Shown: positions 32,732-44,100 of the stretch, piece after piece
Layout: each line of letters opens with the position of its first letter
Numbering within the stretch: position 1 is the first letter of the stretch
Origin: Dendrocalamus latiflorus
Lineage: Eukaryota; Streptophyta; Magnoliopsida; Poales; Poaceae
NCBI GenBank assembly: GCA_017311315.1
Contig: CM029664.1
Location: 27,954,554-28,018,553 of the forward strand
DNA length: 64,000 nt
Direction of reading: 5' to 3'
The notes under the pieces: generated by a model
The model's database searches: none
Told to the model about the DNA's origin: nothing
What the model saw: the letters and a program-made list of their open reading frames with translations, nothing else
Position numbers and translations under genes: made by a program

Positions 32732-32962
32732 TTAATAGGGAGTTCGAGAATAATCTCTCTCTGAGTTCTGCACTTCTGTAAGTCTCATCATGCCAATTCC
32801 ACGTATACACCTTTCAAAGTTAGATGCTGGAAACGCTTTAGTGAATAAATCTGCAAGATTTTTACACGACTTAGTATGCAGTATCTTAATTTTATCCATC
32901 TTTTGTAACTCATGAGCATAGAAGAACTTGAGATTAATGTGCTTTGTAAAATGATTGTTCAT
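32732..32962 (-). pseudogene. Copia RNase H, C-terminal fragment
   Basis: 76 codons including HFTKHINLKFFYAHE and NLADLFTKAFP, the end of a copia RNase H (TKHIDxxYHF and ADxxTKALP in relatives). Upstream sequence is still RT/RNase H-like but has frameshifts and stops. Confidence 0.8.
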
Positions 32963-33598
32963 GTAACCCGTCTACATTTGTACAACACAAACTGTATTAT
33001 CTTCATAGATAATTGTGAGAGTTTCCACAATATTGAATCCACATGACTGCTGGATATGGTGAATCATTCGTCGAAGCCAAACACATTCTCGTGTGGCTTT
33101 CTACAGTGATATGATTTTCGAGTGATTTGTCGAAGTCGATACGTGACTTTGCTTAGACGATTCCCATGAAATTACAATTCCACCATATAGGAATATATAG
33201 TCTATTTGTGATCTAGCTGTATATGGGTTTGACAGGTACCTAGCATCTGCATAGCTTGTCATATTCAAGTCTTGGTTCTTTCTGTAGAATAATCTAAGAT
33301 ATTTGTTTTCTTAGAGGTATTGGAAGATGTCATTCATCCCCTACCAATGTTTTTTGGTAGGTTATGCACTATACATTGCTAATAGGTTTATAGCAAATGC
33401 AATGTCCGATCTAGTGCAGTTTGCTAAATACATAAGTGCTCCTATTGCACTTAAGTATGGGAATTCTGGTCCCAGGACTTCCCCTCTTCTCTAGGTCGGT
33501 ACGGATCCTTGTCTCGCTGTAAAGATCTTCCGATCATCGGAACTTTTGATGGTACACCTTTTCGAGGCCGAACCTTTCCAACACCTTATGAGTGTATG

Positions 33599-34083
33599 TA
33601 GGGTTGTAAATGAGTCGAGCTTGAGCGAGCCTGGCCTTCTAGGCTCGAGCTTGGTAGAAGCTCAAGCTGAGCTTGAGTTGGGGTCCGAGCCTGGACCTGA
33701 GCTCGAGCTTAGCTCATTGAAGCTTGATAACAATTAAAATAATTTATTATGCACTAATTTTCAACAATAAGAAAAGTTCGAGTTCGAGTTTGGATCAAGT
33801 AAGCTCGATAATATTCAAAATAATTCAAATATACACTAATTTTCAACAATAAGAAAAGCTCGAGATCGAGTTCGACTCGGGTAAGCTCGGTAAGAGTAAA
33901 TATGTATCACTATTTAAGTTCGAATTGAGGCTCACGAACTATTTGAGCTTAGCTCGGTGAAGCTAGCGAGCTCAAAATCAATTTCAAGTTTTGCTTGTTT
34001 AAAGTTTGAGCCGAGCTCGAATTGAGCTTAGAACGAGCTGAGCTCGAGTAGCTCGTGAGCCTCGAGCTTTTTTTACAGCCTTA
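33599..34083. mobile_element. hAT-type MITE inside the copia element
   Basis: 485 bases with ends TAGGGTTGTAAA and TTTACAGCCTTA. An 8-bp duplication AGTGTATG lies at 33591-33598 and 34084-34091, the size hAT elements make. The interior is dominated by GAGCTCGAG-type words, which form long imperfect palindromes. Removing it restores continuous copia RT-region sequence. Confidence 0.88.
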
Positions 34084-34437
34084 AGTGTATGTTGCCTGAC
34101 GCATTAATATCCCTTCAGGGACATGCTAAAGCTGCAAGCCTAGGCAATATTTGGTTTTTCCCAAATCTTTCATTTTGAATTCTGACTCTAGGTAAGAGCT
34201 CACCTCCTTTATATCTCCCAGGGTTCCGATGATATTCAGATCATCTACATATACTGAGATTATACAAAATCCATTCTGGGATCATCGTATAAAAACATAG
34301 GGACAATCCTCATTGTTCATATAGCCATTCTTGCATATAAAGTCGCTTAGGCGATTATACGACATCCTGCCTAATTGCTTCAGTCCGTATAGTAATTTCC
34401 TAATTTTCATATTGTACAGTTTTCTATTTGATCTGTT

Positions 34438-34764
34438 TTAGTTCGGGACTGGGATACCTTTAGGTACCTTCATATAAATGTCCGAATCCAAGTTTGCATA
34501 AAGGTATGAGGTTACCACATCCATCAATTTCATTTTTAAATTCAAGTTTACTGTCGTCGTAGTTAAATATCTAAAGGTAATGCCACCCATGGCCGGGGAA
34601 TAAGTTTCTTCATAATCAACTCTTGGACGTTGAGTAAAACCTTGTGCAACGAGCCTAGCTTTATATCTTACAACTTCATTTTTCTCATTTCTCTTTCGAA
34701 CAAATACCCACTTATGCCCTACGGGGTGCACATAGGGAAACGTGCGGCTTACAGGCACAAACAC
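34438..34764 (-). pseudogene. Copia reverse transcriptase fragment
   Basis: Contains HKWVFVRKRNEKNEVVRYKA, RLVAQGFTQRPRVDYEETYS and PKGIPVPN, the N-terminal part of copia RT. The Y-x-DD active site lies further left and is damaged. Two stops bound the fragment. Confidence 0.85.
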
Positions 34765-35899
34765 CTATATTTTATTTAGAGATAATAATTCAGTTTCTAT
34801 TGCCTTTTTCCAATCCTCCCAATCTAATATTTTTTACATTCAGCGAGCGATGCAAGCTCTAGATTAAGATTGATGATTGTGGCAATTTTCTTTCCAAAAT
34901 AAATATTAATATTAGCTGTTGTCCTATTTATGGATTCTTTCATGTGCACAAAATTTATAGCTATTTTATCATGGGTTGATTCTTCTAGTGCTCCTACTTA
35001 CTCACTGCTCCTTCCAGCTGCGGGGGCAAGTCCCTTTAGTTTTTCAACTCCGATGTGTGCGTACACATCCATGCAGCTTTCTCCCTATATAGGAATGTTT
35101 AAATCCGGTATGCCTTTCCTCGAAGGTACCATATCAGTGTTAGGTCTCAACTGGCTCCCCTTTTGATTCTATGGAACTTCGGTGGTTGGCTGTGTCAAGT
35201 TCTTCTTATCCTTTTTCACTAGACGTCTCCGGTTATTTGGGATTTGAGGGGCCATTCTCGTTCTTTTATTCTGAGGCCTATGGACAATATTAGGGATACC
35301 TTCAACTTTCTTCGGTATTTCAACCCTCTCCAGTGCATTGCATGCAGTCACAGGCAACATGATCATGCTCTTTAAATCCTAAAGTGGTCAGGTAGTTGAT
35401 TTGCTAATGCCTGCAAATCAATGATCTTCTGGACTTCTCTATTTGTTTCACTAGTGCGGAGGTCATGTGTGTGGATTCCTAAGGCTTGCCACATAATTTC
35501 CTGGCATTTTTCATCAATGGGTTGCTTTTCTCCCCCTAATATCGGGAAAGTATACTAATCAAACATACTATCAGTGAAATGAGCAGTATGCAAATCTCCT
35601 GTCATGGGTCCAAATACCTAATTATGGATATTGTTTCATAACCAATGTATATTTCAGACTTTCGGAGAGGAGCCATTGTAGTACGCTGTAGTAGGAGTAT
35701 AGGCACATAAACTTTATAACCAAATCTAAGAAGATGGGAAATTTTCGGTGCTGACCCTTCGCTAGTTGCATAGGTGAATGGATGTTATATGCCGATGGTC
35801 TAAAATTGGTGAGAGTTACTGCATGCAGGATTGCGTGTCCCCAATATATAGTTGGTAAATTATAATTATGTAAAAGTGGTCAGACAATAAATTTAATTC

Positions 35900-36400
35900 T
35901 CTTAATTAATGCCTTTGCTAGTCCATTCTGAGTATGGACATGCAGTACATAATGCTTAACTTTAATTTCTATTGCTATGCAATAATCATCAAATATTTTT
36001 GAAATAAATTCTTTGGCATTGTCCATTCTGATGGACTTTATATGATGATCAGGGAAATTATTTTTAGTTTGAATTATATGAGAGATCAGCTTTGCAAAAG
36101 CATGATTTCTCGTGGATAATAAACATACGTGTGACTATTTTGAGAAAGCATCAATGAGCACCATAAAATATTTAAATGACCCTAACAGTGGCTGTATAGG
36201 ACTGCACATGTCTCCTTGGATGCGTTCTGGGAATGCAGAGACTTCACCCTTCAATTTCAGAGCAGAGGCTTTAGAAATTAATTTTTCGATGGCACATACG
36301 GGGCACATAAAATTTTCTTGATTCAGAAAATTCTTTACATTGATATTATGTCCCTGTGAATTATTAATTATATTTTTCATCATCCTAAGACTTGGGTGGC
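35900..36400 (-). pseudogene. Copia integrase fragment
   Basis: The 36135-36383 frame shows CPVCAIEK and MCSPIQPLLGSFKYFMVLID, the zinc-finger tail and start of the integrase core (GDxxGPI...YFxxxID in relatives). The reading continues leftwards with frame changes. Confidence 0.75.
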
Positions 36401-36466
36401 CTAATCTATCATGCCAGAGACAGAAAATTTTAGAGGTTCTAAAAATGGTTTTCGGGGCAGTATAGA

Positions 36467-36847
36467 CTATGGGTGCCTTAATATTAGTGTAGTATTGCCA
36501 GTCTCAAATGAAGTCTGTCTAATACCCTTTTCACTTTCTTCACACTTTGTAATGAGTAGGTATTCTTTACTATACTCTTTTTTAGTTTCAACTTGGAAAC
36601 TATTAGCGCGAACATCCTTAAAACTTAGGAGAGTTTTAATCGATTCTGGGTATAACAAGGTTTCTTTAATGACCAAATTTGTGCCCATTGGGAGTATAAT
36701 TGTGGCTCTTCCTAAGCCTATTATACAAGCATCGCTACCAGCGATGGTCGTAAGCCTGCCAGTATTCTTGCTAATCGACTGAAAGAATTTTGTCTCTCTC
36801 AAGATGGTATTTGTTGTGCCGCTATCAGTTAAGCAAACTTCCTCCAT
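36467..36847 (-). pseudogene. Copia protease and gag-pre-integrase fragment
   Basis: 126 codons open. CLTDSGTTNTI holds the aspartic protease D-S-G triad; further on comes ESIKTLLSFKDVRANSF. The segment itself is unbroken although its neighbours are not. Confidence 0.75.
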
Positions 36848-37324
36848 AGGGCATCACACGCGTTCTAATATAAAGTACTTTATTAATATGTAGTAGGAGA
36901 CAATCAACACATACTTCAAATATCAAAACATATCATGTCATTATTAATTGAATGAATGAATGAATTAATATCATCTAACCGTCATGAGAAAATTGTTTGA
37001 GCACCATCAATGCAAAATCTAACTTATTCCTTTCACACATGAAATGAATGACAATTAAAGTCTAAATGCATTATGTGCATTAGACTAAATCTGCTAAGAA
37101 GTTAGAGACTTCAGCTGCTATCTTCTCAGGGGTGAGATGCTCTTCTTGAGAAATCATGGTGGTGGCAGCTGCAATGTCAAGTGGGGGTGCGGATGTAGTA
37201 GTGAAGTAACCTCCATTGGTGTAGGCAGTTGCTGAGAATTCTCCCCCTCAACGAAGGCAAAGTGATTTTCATGTTTCCCTTTACTGCCCTTCTTCTTCTT
37301 GGCCTTGGAAGCATCGACAGCATG

Positions 37325-38086
37325 CTACGGCTCTCTACAGATCCGCGACCAGTACCCCCACTTGCCACATCTGTAGCAGGTTTGACCTTGTTGACCATAA
37401 GGCTTTTCATCTCGCTTTGGTTTGCTAGCCTTATTTTCTTGTGGAGCATTTGGCTTACTTTCTAGGCTGCAGCTTTGTCCTTCCTTTCCCTTTTCTTCAT
37501 TATAGACTTTCGCACCTTGTAGCCCCTCCAGGTGGCTGTGCGACAAAGTTCTTGCGGAGAACTTCATCCTGAGCCTCAGCAACCTGCATAATATCAATCA
37601 ATTCATCATACTCCTTATAGCTGTCTTGACGATAGTTACATGCAGACTACATTGCACTGGGGTAGAAGGTGGAGAGTGTCTTTTCAATCTTCTTCTCATT
37701 TGTGACCTACCTGCCATAGAGTTGAAGAGTGGTATAAATTCTGTACAGAGTAGAATTGTCCTCCCTAACCATCTTGGAGTGAACAAATCTCAGTTAGATC
37801 CACTCCTGCTCTGGCTGAGGAAGAATGGCGTACTTTAGCTTCTCAAACCGCTTCTTTAGTGTAGTTCATAAGGCTAGCGCGCTCTTCTCTGCCATGTACA
37901 CATTCTTGAGAGTGAGACAGAGGTGGTGTCTAAGGAAGTGAAATTTTTGATCATTTTCGTCAAGGGCATCCTCCGATGCACTAATCCCAATTGTAATGTG
38001 GAGCTTCTTGGCTTTAAGTACAATCTAGACGTTAGAAGACCATGTCAAGTTGCTTTGGCTATGCTGGGCTAGCTCATTAAACTCAC
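37325..38086 (-). pseudogene. Copia gag (UBN2-type) fragment with zinc knuckle
   Basis: Read in pieces from 38086 down: LWSALKKRFEKLKYAILP-like capsid text, YDELIDIMQVAEAQDEV, then CYRCGKWGYWSRIC (CCHC) at about 37340-37385. Several stops and frame changes. The N-terminus is lost at the junction with the gypsy LTR. Confidence 0.75.
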
Positions 38087-41000
38087 GGTTCCATCTACCA
38101 ACACTAGTTAATCAAGTCTATCTGACCAAGTTTAAAACTGCGGGTTCCATCCACCCTCTCTGGCTCCATCCGCCAGGATCCCTTCCGAGAGTTCCCTCTA
38201 CTCTTGGAATACAAAACTTTTAATTTTAAAACCAAAACCAGAAAGCTACCATGTGCATGCATTCCTTGCCCGCCCTTGACCGTGGGCACGGCTATTCGAA
38301 TAGTTTTACACTCTGCAGAGGCTGTACAACTTTACCCACAAGAGATGAATTATCTTAATAGTCAACACACTTCCTTTGGCATGAGACCCAGATAAAACAT
38401 CACAAAGCCTTTACCTTACTCTAATCTAGCTAGATACCACCCGCTGAGGTTTCACCGCAGGTAGGCTAACTGCCCGAACCGAAGCCCCCTCTTGCGCCAT
38501 ATGAGTACAGTAAATCTCTGTCCCTCACTGTGGATAACCGGTCCATCTCCGGCACCCACTTTCCACTGGTGGCACCTAAACTAGACTATCATAAGTTAGT
38601 CAGCTAGGTCGTACCCATATAGACTTGTGGTAGTACGGTTAATGCTCAGTCTGGACAAACACAAGCGTCGGTCCTTAATTGACTAGGGTGGAACATACAC
38701 TTTACAAGATCTCGTGCTTACTGCACCAAACCAAACTAACCATCCACCCTAATCTAAACCATCTTTCACATTTTATTTTATTTTAAAAGAACAGTGGTAA
38801 CTCCATTTACCACTACATTTCATAAACACAAGGGTCAACAATAAATCATAATTTCCCAATTTTCAAAGATGTCCAAGGATAATAATTAGCATGACTAAGC
38901 ATTACACTACCATACTACTATTCACAAGGATTTAATAATAATCTCATTATTGAGACAAAGGGAATTCTAGGGTGACAAAGGTACATGGCATTCAATTTCA
39001 AATGAGGGTATAACAAGATTGGAATAACTAATTCCTAAAGATTGAACTAAAGTTTTATGTAAATAGCAATGCACATAATTTAAAATATTTTTAAAACCTT
39101 TCAAAAGCATAGGTTCAAGATGATCAAAGGAGACTTGCCTTCTTGCAGATTTTCTGGGTCTTCTTGCTGTTGGGTGGAGTGATCGTCGACAAGGTTGGAA
39201 TCTACGCGATAAAAGACGAAGCAAACAAAGCAAATGAATACACACGAAATTCAAATAAAATCCAAAAATTCAACAGAGGCCATATTTGGATAGATCATGA
39301 TTTTAGATGAATTTAGAAATTTGAATGGCTGGATTTGGAGTTAAAATGAAAAAGTTATGATCATTTGAAAATCTCAGTTTGAATAAATCCAGAAATTCGA
39401 AAATTTCTGACAGGTGGGACCCACTGGAATATTTAATTTTTAAACTTTTATTTTATTCCGAGAATCTGACAGGTGGGACCCACCGAACAGTATTATCTGC
39501 TGGTCGCTGACATGTGGGACCCACTGGGCGGTGAGTCCATTGACTCAGCCTCTGACACGTGGGACCCACGGGCCCACTTGTCAGAGACTAGCTCAGAGAG
39601 GTGGGGCCCAGGCGACAGTGGCCCGCACTAACTGGCGGTCGCTGACGGGTGGGACCCACTTGTCAGCGCGAGTATTAAACGAAAAACTCAACCCAGCGTG
39701 CGGAGCCGAAGACTCGAACGCGCGCCGGGGAGTTACAAGTGAGCGGTGATAGCCAGGTGAGCGGGGAGGCGTTGCCTACCCATATACGGCAATAAACTCT
39801 TTTGAGTTACCTGCCAGAGGGAGGTCGGGGAAGATGGCCGGAGGCGACGGTGCCGGCGGCGAGGGAAGGCCGGAGGTGCTCGGGCGTTGCGTGAAATATG
39901 ACCCTGGTGCGGAGGGGGTTCGGTTGGAGGGGTCGGCGAAGCTCGGGGACGAACGGGGACGGCCGGCGACGAGGTGGCAGCGACGACGGCTCGGGAGCTC
40001 CGACGCGACGGCGCTCCGGTGACGGGGAGGGGCGGTCGAGGAGTCGGGGAGGATCGCCCGGGCGCGAGGAAGCTCGGGGTGGCGACGGCGAGCTCCGGGG
40101 ATGACCGAGGCGGCGGGGATTGCTCGCCGGAGTTCCTTACCGAGTGCGCACGGGGAGACCTTGGTGCGACGGCGCTCTGGGCTCTGGGAGAAAGGGGGAG
40201 AGCGCTGGGATGTGGTGCGGGAGGAGGCGAAGCCGAGGGGGGTATTTATAGGGGCGGAGGGGGAGCAGGGGCGCGGCAATTGCTCGCCGGGGTGTCGGCC
40301 GGGAAAAGGGAAGGTTCGGGGGAGGTAAGGAAAGAGAGGGCAGGGAAGGAAGGGGAGCATGGGAGATCGGGGATTTGGTCGCTCGGGTTTCCAATTGGAG
40401 GGAGCCGGGAAAGGAAAGACCGTGTCCACCGAGGATTCGGTCGGCCGGCGAAGAAAGGAAAGGGGAGGAGAGAAAGGAAGGCGGCGGCTCCGCGGGGACG
40501 ACGGATCTGACATGCGGGGCCGGGATGGCAGCGGGAGCGAAGGCGCGTGCGGCTGACGGGCGGGGTCCGCGCGCAGCGAGAGAGAGAAGGGAGTGAGCGG
40601 GCGGCGCGGATGGCTGCCACGCGGCTCGGGGAAAAGATCGGGCGGCGGCGCGGATAAGTGGAAGGGGGCGGTGGATTGAGGCCGGGCGCGAAGACGCGGC
40701 TCATCCGAGCCGTCCACGCGTCGGGCGAAGAGGATGGGAAGGCGGGCTGCTGACGGGCCTGGCCCGCTTGGCGGCGAGGGAGAAAGAAAGTGCGGCGTGG
40801 ATCAGGCCGGACGGCGACGTGGGCGGATCAGGGCCGTCCACGCGTCGGCCGGAGGGTGAGGAGGAGATTTTTATTTTTATAATTTGATTTTGATTTTCAG
40901 AAAAGGCTAGGAAATTATTTAGGCCTCAGAAAAATATGAGAATACCTCCAAAAATTCCAGAAAAATTCACAGAAGCTCCTGGACACATTTTGGACTCAAT

Positions 41001-41176
41001 AAAATTATTTCCAACTACCGTTGGTATTTTATTTTCATACTTTGAATTACTTTTTAAATTGTAAAAATAGGTTTTTAAACTCTAGAAAATTCAGAAAAGC
41101 CAAATAAAATCCAATTACTTTAAAATAATTAATTTAAATTTAAATTTGTCCAGAAAGCAAATTTTGGGCTGTGACA
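38087..41176 (-). repeat. 3' LTR of the outer gypsy element, outer end missing
   Basis: On the minus strand it starts TGTCACAGCCC at 41176. Compared with the 5' LTR it lacks the final 547 bases: homology begins at 38087, equivalent to 47582. The GC-rich section 39520-40860 opens long frames on both strands (313 codons at 39776-40717) that are composition artefacts. Confidence 0.88.
40244..40250 (-). promoter_or_regulatory. TATA box in the outer element's 3' LTR
   Basis: TATAAAT on the minus strand in a GC-rich context, conserved in the other LTR at 62097-62103. Confidence 0.65.
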
Positions 41177-41188
41177 AACCTACCCCCC
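41177..41188 (-). other. Polypurine tract of the outer gypsy element
   Basis: On the minus strand AAGGGGGGTAGG directly before the LTR, a few bases after the gag-pol stop codon. It matches the tract of element A. Confidence 0.8.
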
Positions 41189-44100
41189 TTAGAAAGAATC
41201 TCGACCCCGAGATTCGGACGGACTGGGAAAAAGGCCGGGGAACTCTTCTCTTAGATCCTCTTCACGCTCCCAGGTTGCTTCTGACTCGGAATGGTTGCTC
41301 CACTGCACCTTACAGAACTTGATAACCTTGCTGCGCGTATGACGCTCTGCTTCCTCCAATATCTTGACTGGATATTCTGGATATGTGAGGTCCTCCTTCA
41401 CGTTTACCTCATCTAGAGGTATCTGCTCTACTGGCACTCTGAGACACTTTCTTAGCTGAGACACATGAAAGACGTCATGCACCTTTGACAGCTGAGGCGG
41501 AAGCTCCAACTGGTAAGCAACTTCTCCTCGTTTTGCTACCACCGAAAAGGGTCCAATGAATCTAGGAGCTAGCTTTCCACTGACTCCAAAACGTCTCATT
41601 CCTTTGAGAGGTGACACCTTCAAATAAACATGATCCCCAGGTACAAATTCTAAGCTTCTTCGTCGATTGTCCGCATAGCTCTTCTGCCTGGTTTGTGCTG
41701 TTTTTAATCTGTCTTGAATTAGACGAACCTGTTCTTCGGCTTGCTTCAACACATCTGGTCCAAACACTTGTCCTTCTCCCGTCTCCTTCCAATACAATGG
41801 AGTCCTGCATTTTCTACCGTACAAGGCTTCGAACGGAGACATCTGCAAACTGGATTGATAGCTATTGTTGTAGGAGAATTCTGCATAGGGCAAACTCTGG
41901 TCCCAATTAGTCTTATTCGCTAGGACACAAGCTCTCAACATGTCTTCCAATATTTGATTTACTCTTTCTGTCTGCCCATCTGTCTGAGGATGGTAGGCTG
42001 TACTGAAATTCAAATGGGTGCCCAAAAGTTCATGTAGTTTTTGCCAAAATCTCGAAGTGAATTGGGTTCCTCGATCCGACACAATCTTCTTTGGAATTCC
42101 ATGCAAACTCACAATTCTTGACATGTACAACTCTGCGAGTCTATCCCCAGAGTATGTGGTCTTTACTGGAATGAAATGGGCGACCTTTGTTAAGCGATCC
42201 ACAATGACCCAAATTGAATCATGTCCAGATTTGGTTCTCGGCAACCCAGTTATAAAATCCATACCAATTTCTTCCCATTTCCACTCAGGAATCTGCAATG
42301 GTTGTAAAAGTCCAGCTGGTCTCTGGTGTTCAGCCTTGATCCGCTGGCACACATCACACAAGGCTACATACTCAGCAATTTCCCTCTTCATACCTGACCA
42401 CCAGTATCTTTCTTTAAGATCTTGGTACATCTTGGTACTCCCAGGGTGAATTGAGTATTTAGCTTCGTGAGCTTCTTTCAGAATCAACTCTTTTATCTCC
42501 TTCTGCTCAGGCACAATAATCCTTTTTCCAAACCAAACAATACCTTGTTCATCCTCCGAAAATTCTGGTGATTTCCCTTTCTTCATGTTATCCTTGATCT
42601 CCTGGACATACTTGTCCTCCTTTTGAGCTGCTCTGATTTGATCTTCTAAGGTTGGTTGAACTTCCAAAGTGGCTAGGAATCCTTCTTCCACTACTTCTAA
42701 GTTGAGCCGCAGGAATTCTTCTTGAAGTGCTGGCATACTATCCTTAATCCACAGCTTGGTATAGTAACTTTTTCGGCTCAAGGCATCAGCTACCACATTA
42801 GCCTTTCCTGGATGATAATGTATCCCGATATCATAGTCTTTTATTAACTCAAGCCATCTCCTTTGCCTCATATTGAGATCGGGTTGAGTAAATATGTACT
42901 TCAAGCTTTTGTGATCCGTGTAAATCTCACAGCGATTACCAATCAAGTAGTGCCTCCATATTTTTAGTGCATGCACTACGGCAGCAAGCTCTAAGTCATG
43001 GGTTGGGTAATTCTCCTCGTGGGGTCGTAATTGCCTTGAAGCATAGGCTACTACCTTTCTTTCTTGCATCAGAACACAGCCTAATCCTTGTCTTGATGCA
43101 TCACAGAAGACTTCAAAATCCTTTCTAATATCCGGGAGTGTTAACACGGGCGCAGAAGTTAACCTCTTCTTCAGTTCTTGAAAACTGTCCTCACACGGTT
43201 TACTCCATTCAAACTTCTTTTCCTTCTTCAGCAACTGGGTGAGAGGTCTTGCGAGCTTGGAGAAGCCTTCAATGAAGCGGCGGTAATAACCAGCCAATCC
43301 AAGAAAACTTCTGATCTCAGTCACTGACTTGGGTTGCGTCCAATTAAGCACATCATTTACTTTCTCAGGGTCTACGGACACTCCTCCTGCAGAAATCACA
43401 TGACCCAAAAAGGCTACTTTCTTCAACCAGAATTCGCACTTGCTAAATTTGGCATACAACTGATGTTCTCTAAGCTTTTCCAAAACTATCCTTAGGTGCT
43501 CTACATGTTCTTCTTCATTCTTGGAGTATATCAAAATATCATCGATGAATACTACTACAAACTTATCCAAGTATTCCATGAACACTTTATTCATCAGGTT
43601 CATAAAGTATGCGGGCGCATTTGTCAATCCAAATGACATCACTGTGAACTCATACAATCCATAGCGAGTAGCAAATGCTGTCTTCGGTATATCCTCTGGT
43701 TTTATCTTCAACTGGTGATAACCTGATCGAAGGTCAATCTTGGAAAAGACGCATGAACCTTTCAACTGATCAAACAGATCATCTATTCGGGGCAAAGGGT
43801 ACTTGTTCTTGATTGTCACATCGTTCAAGGATCGATAGTCCACACACATGCGAAGGCTACCATCTTTCTTCTTTACTAGCAGCACTGGTGCTCCCCAGGG
43901 TGACGAGCTGGGTCTTACAAATCCTTTGTCTTGCAACTCTTCAATCTGCTTCTTGACTTCAGCCAAATCATTTGCAGACATGCGGTAGGGTCGCTTGGAA
44001 ATCGGGGCTGTACCAGGTACCAAGTTGATAACGAACTCAATTTCTCTATCTGGTGGTATTCCCGGCAAATCCTCAGGGAACACATCTGGGTATTCACTTA

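Larger units (their letters stand above)
32252..38086 (-). mobile_element. Truncated Ty1/copia retrotransposon
   Basis: On the minus strand, order from 38086 down: gag, zinc knuckle, protease, integrase, RT, RNase H, polypurine tract, 3' LTR. This order (integrase before RT) is the copia type. The frame is broken in many places. The 5' LTR, primer site and start of gag are missing, because the element ends abruptly at 38086 against a gypsy LTR that also lacks its outer end. A hAT MITE (33599-34083) sits in the RT region. Confidence 0.88.

Noticed and set aside
39776..40717. 313-codon minus-strand frame in the outer LTR, repeated at 61629-62339
   Set aside because: It lies across the TATA box and leader of an LTR; it is open because of GC content and duplicated only because the LTR is.
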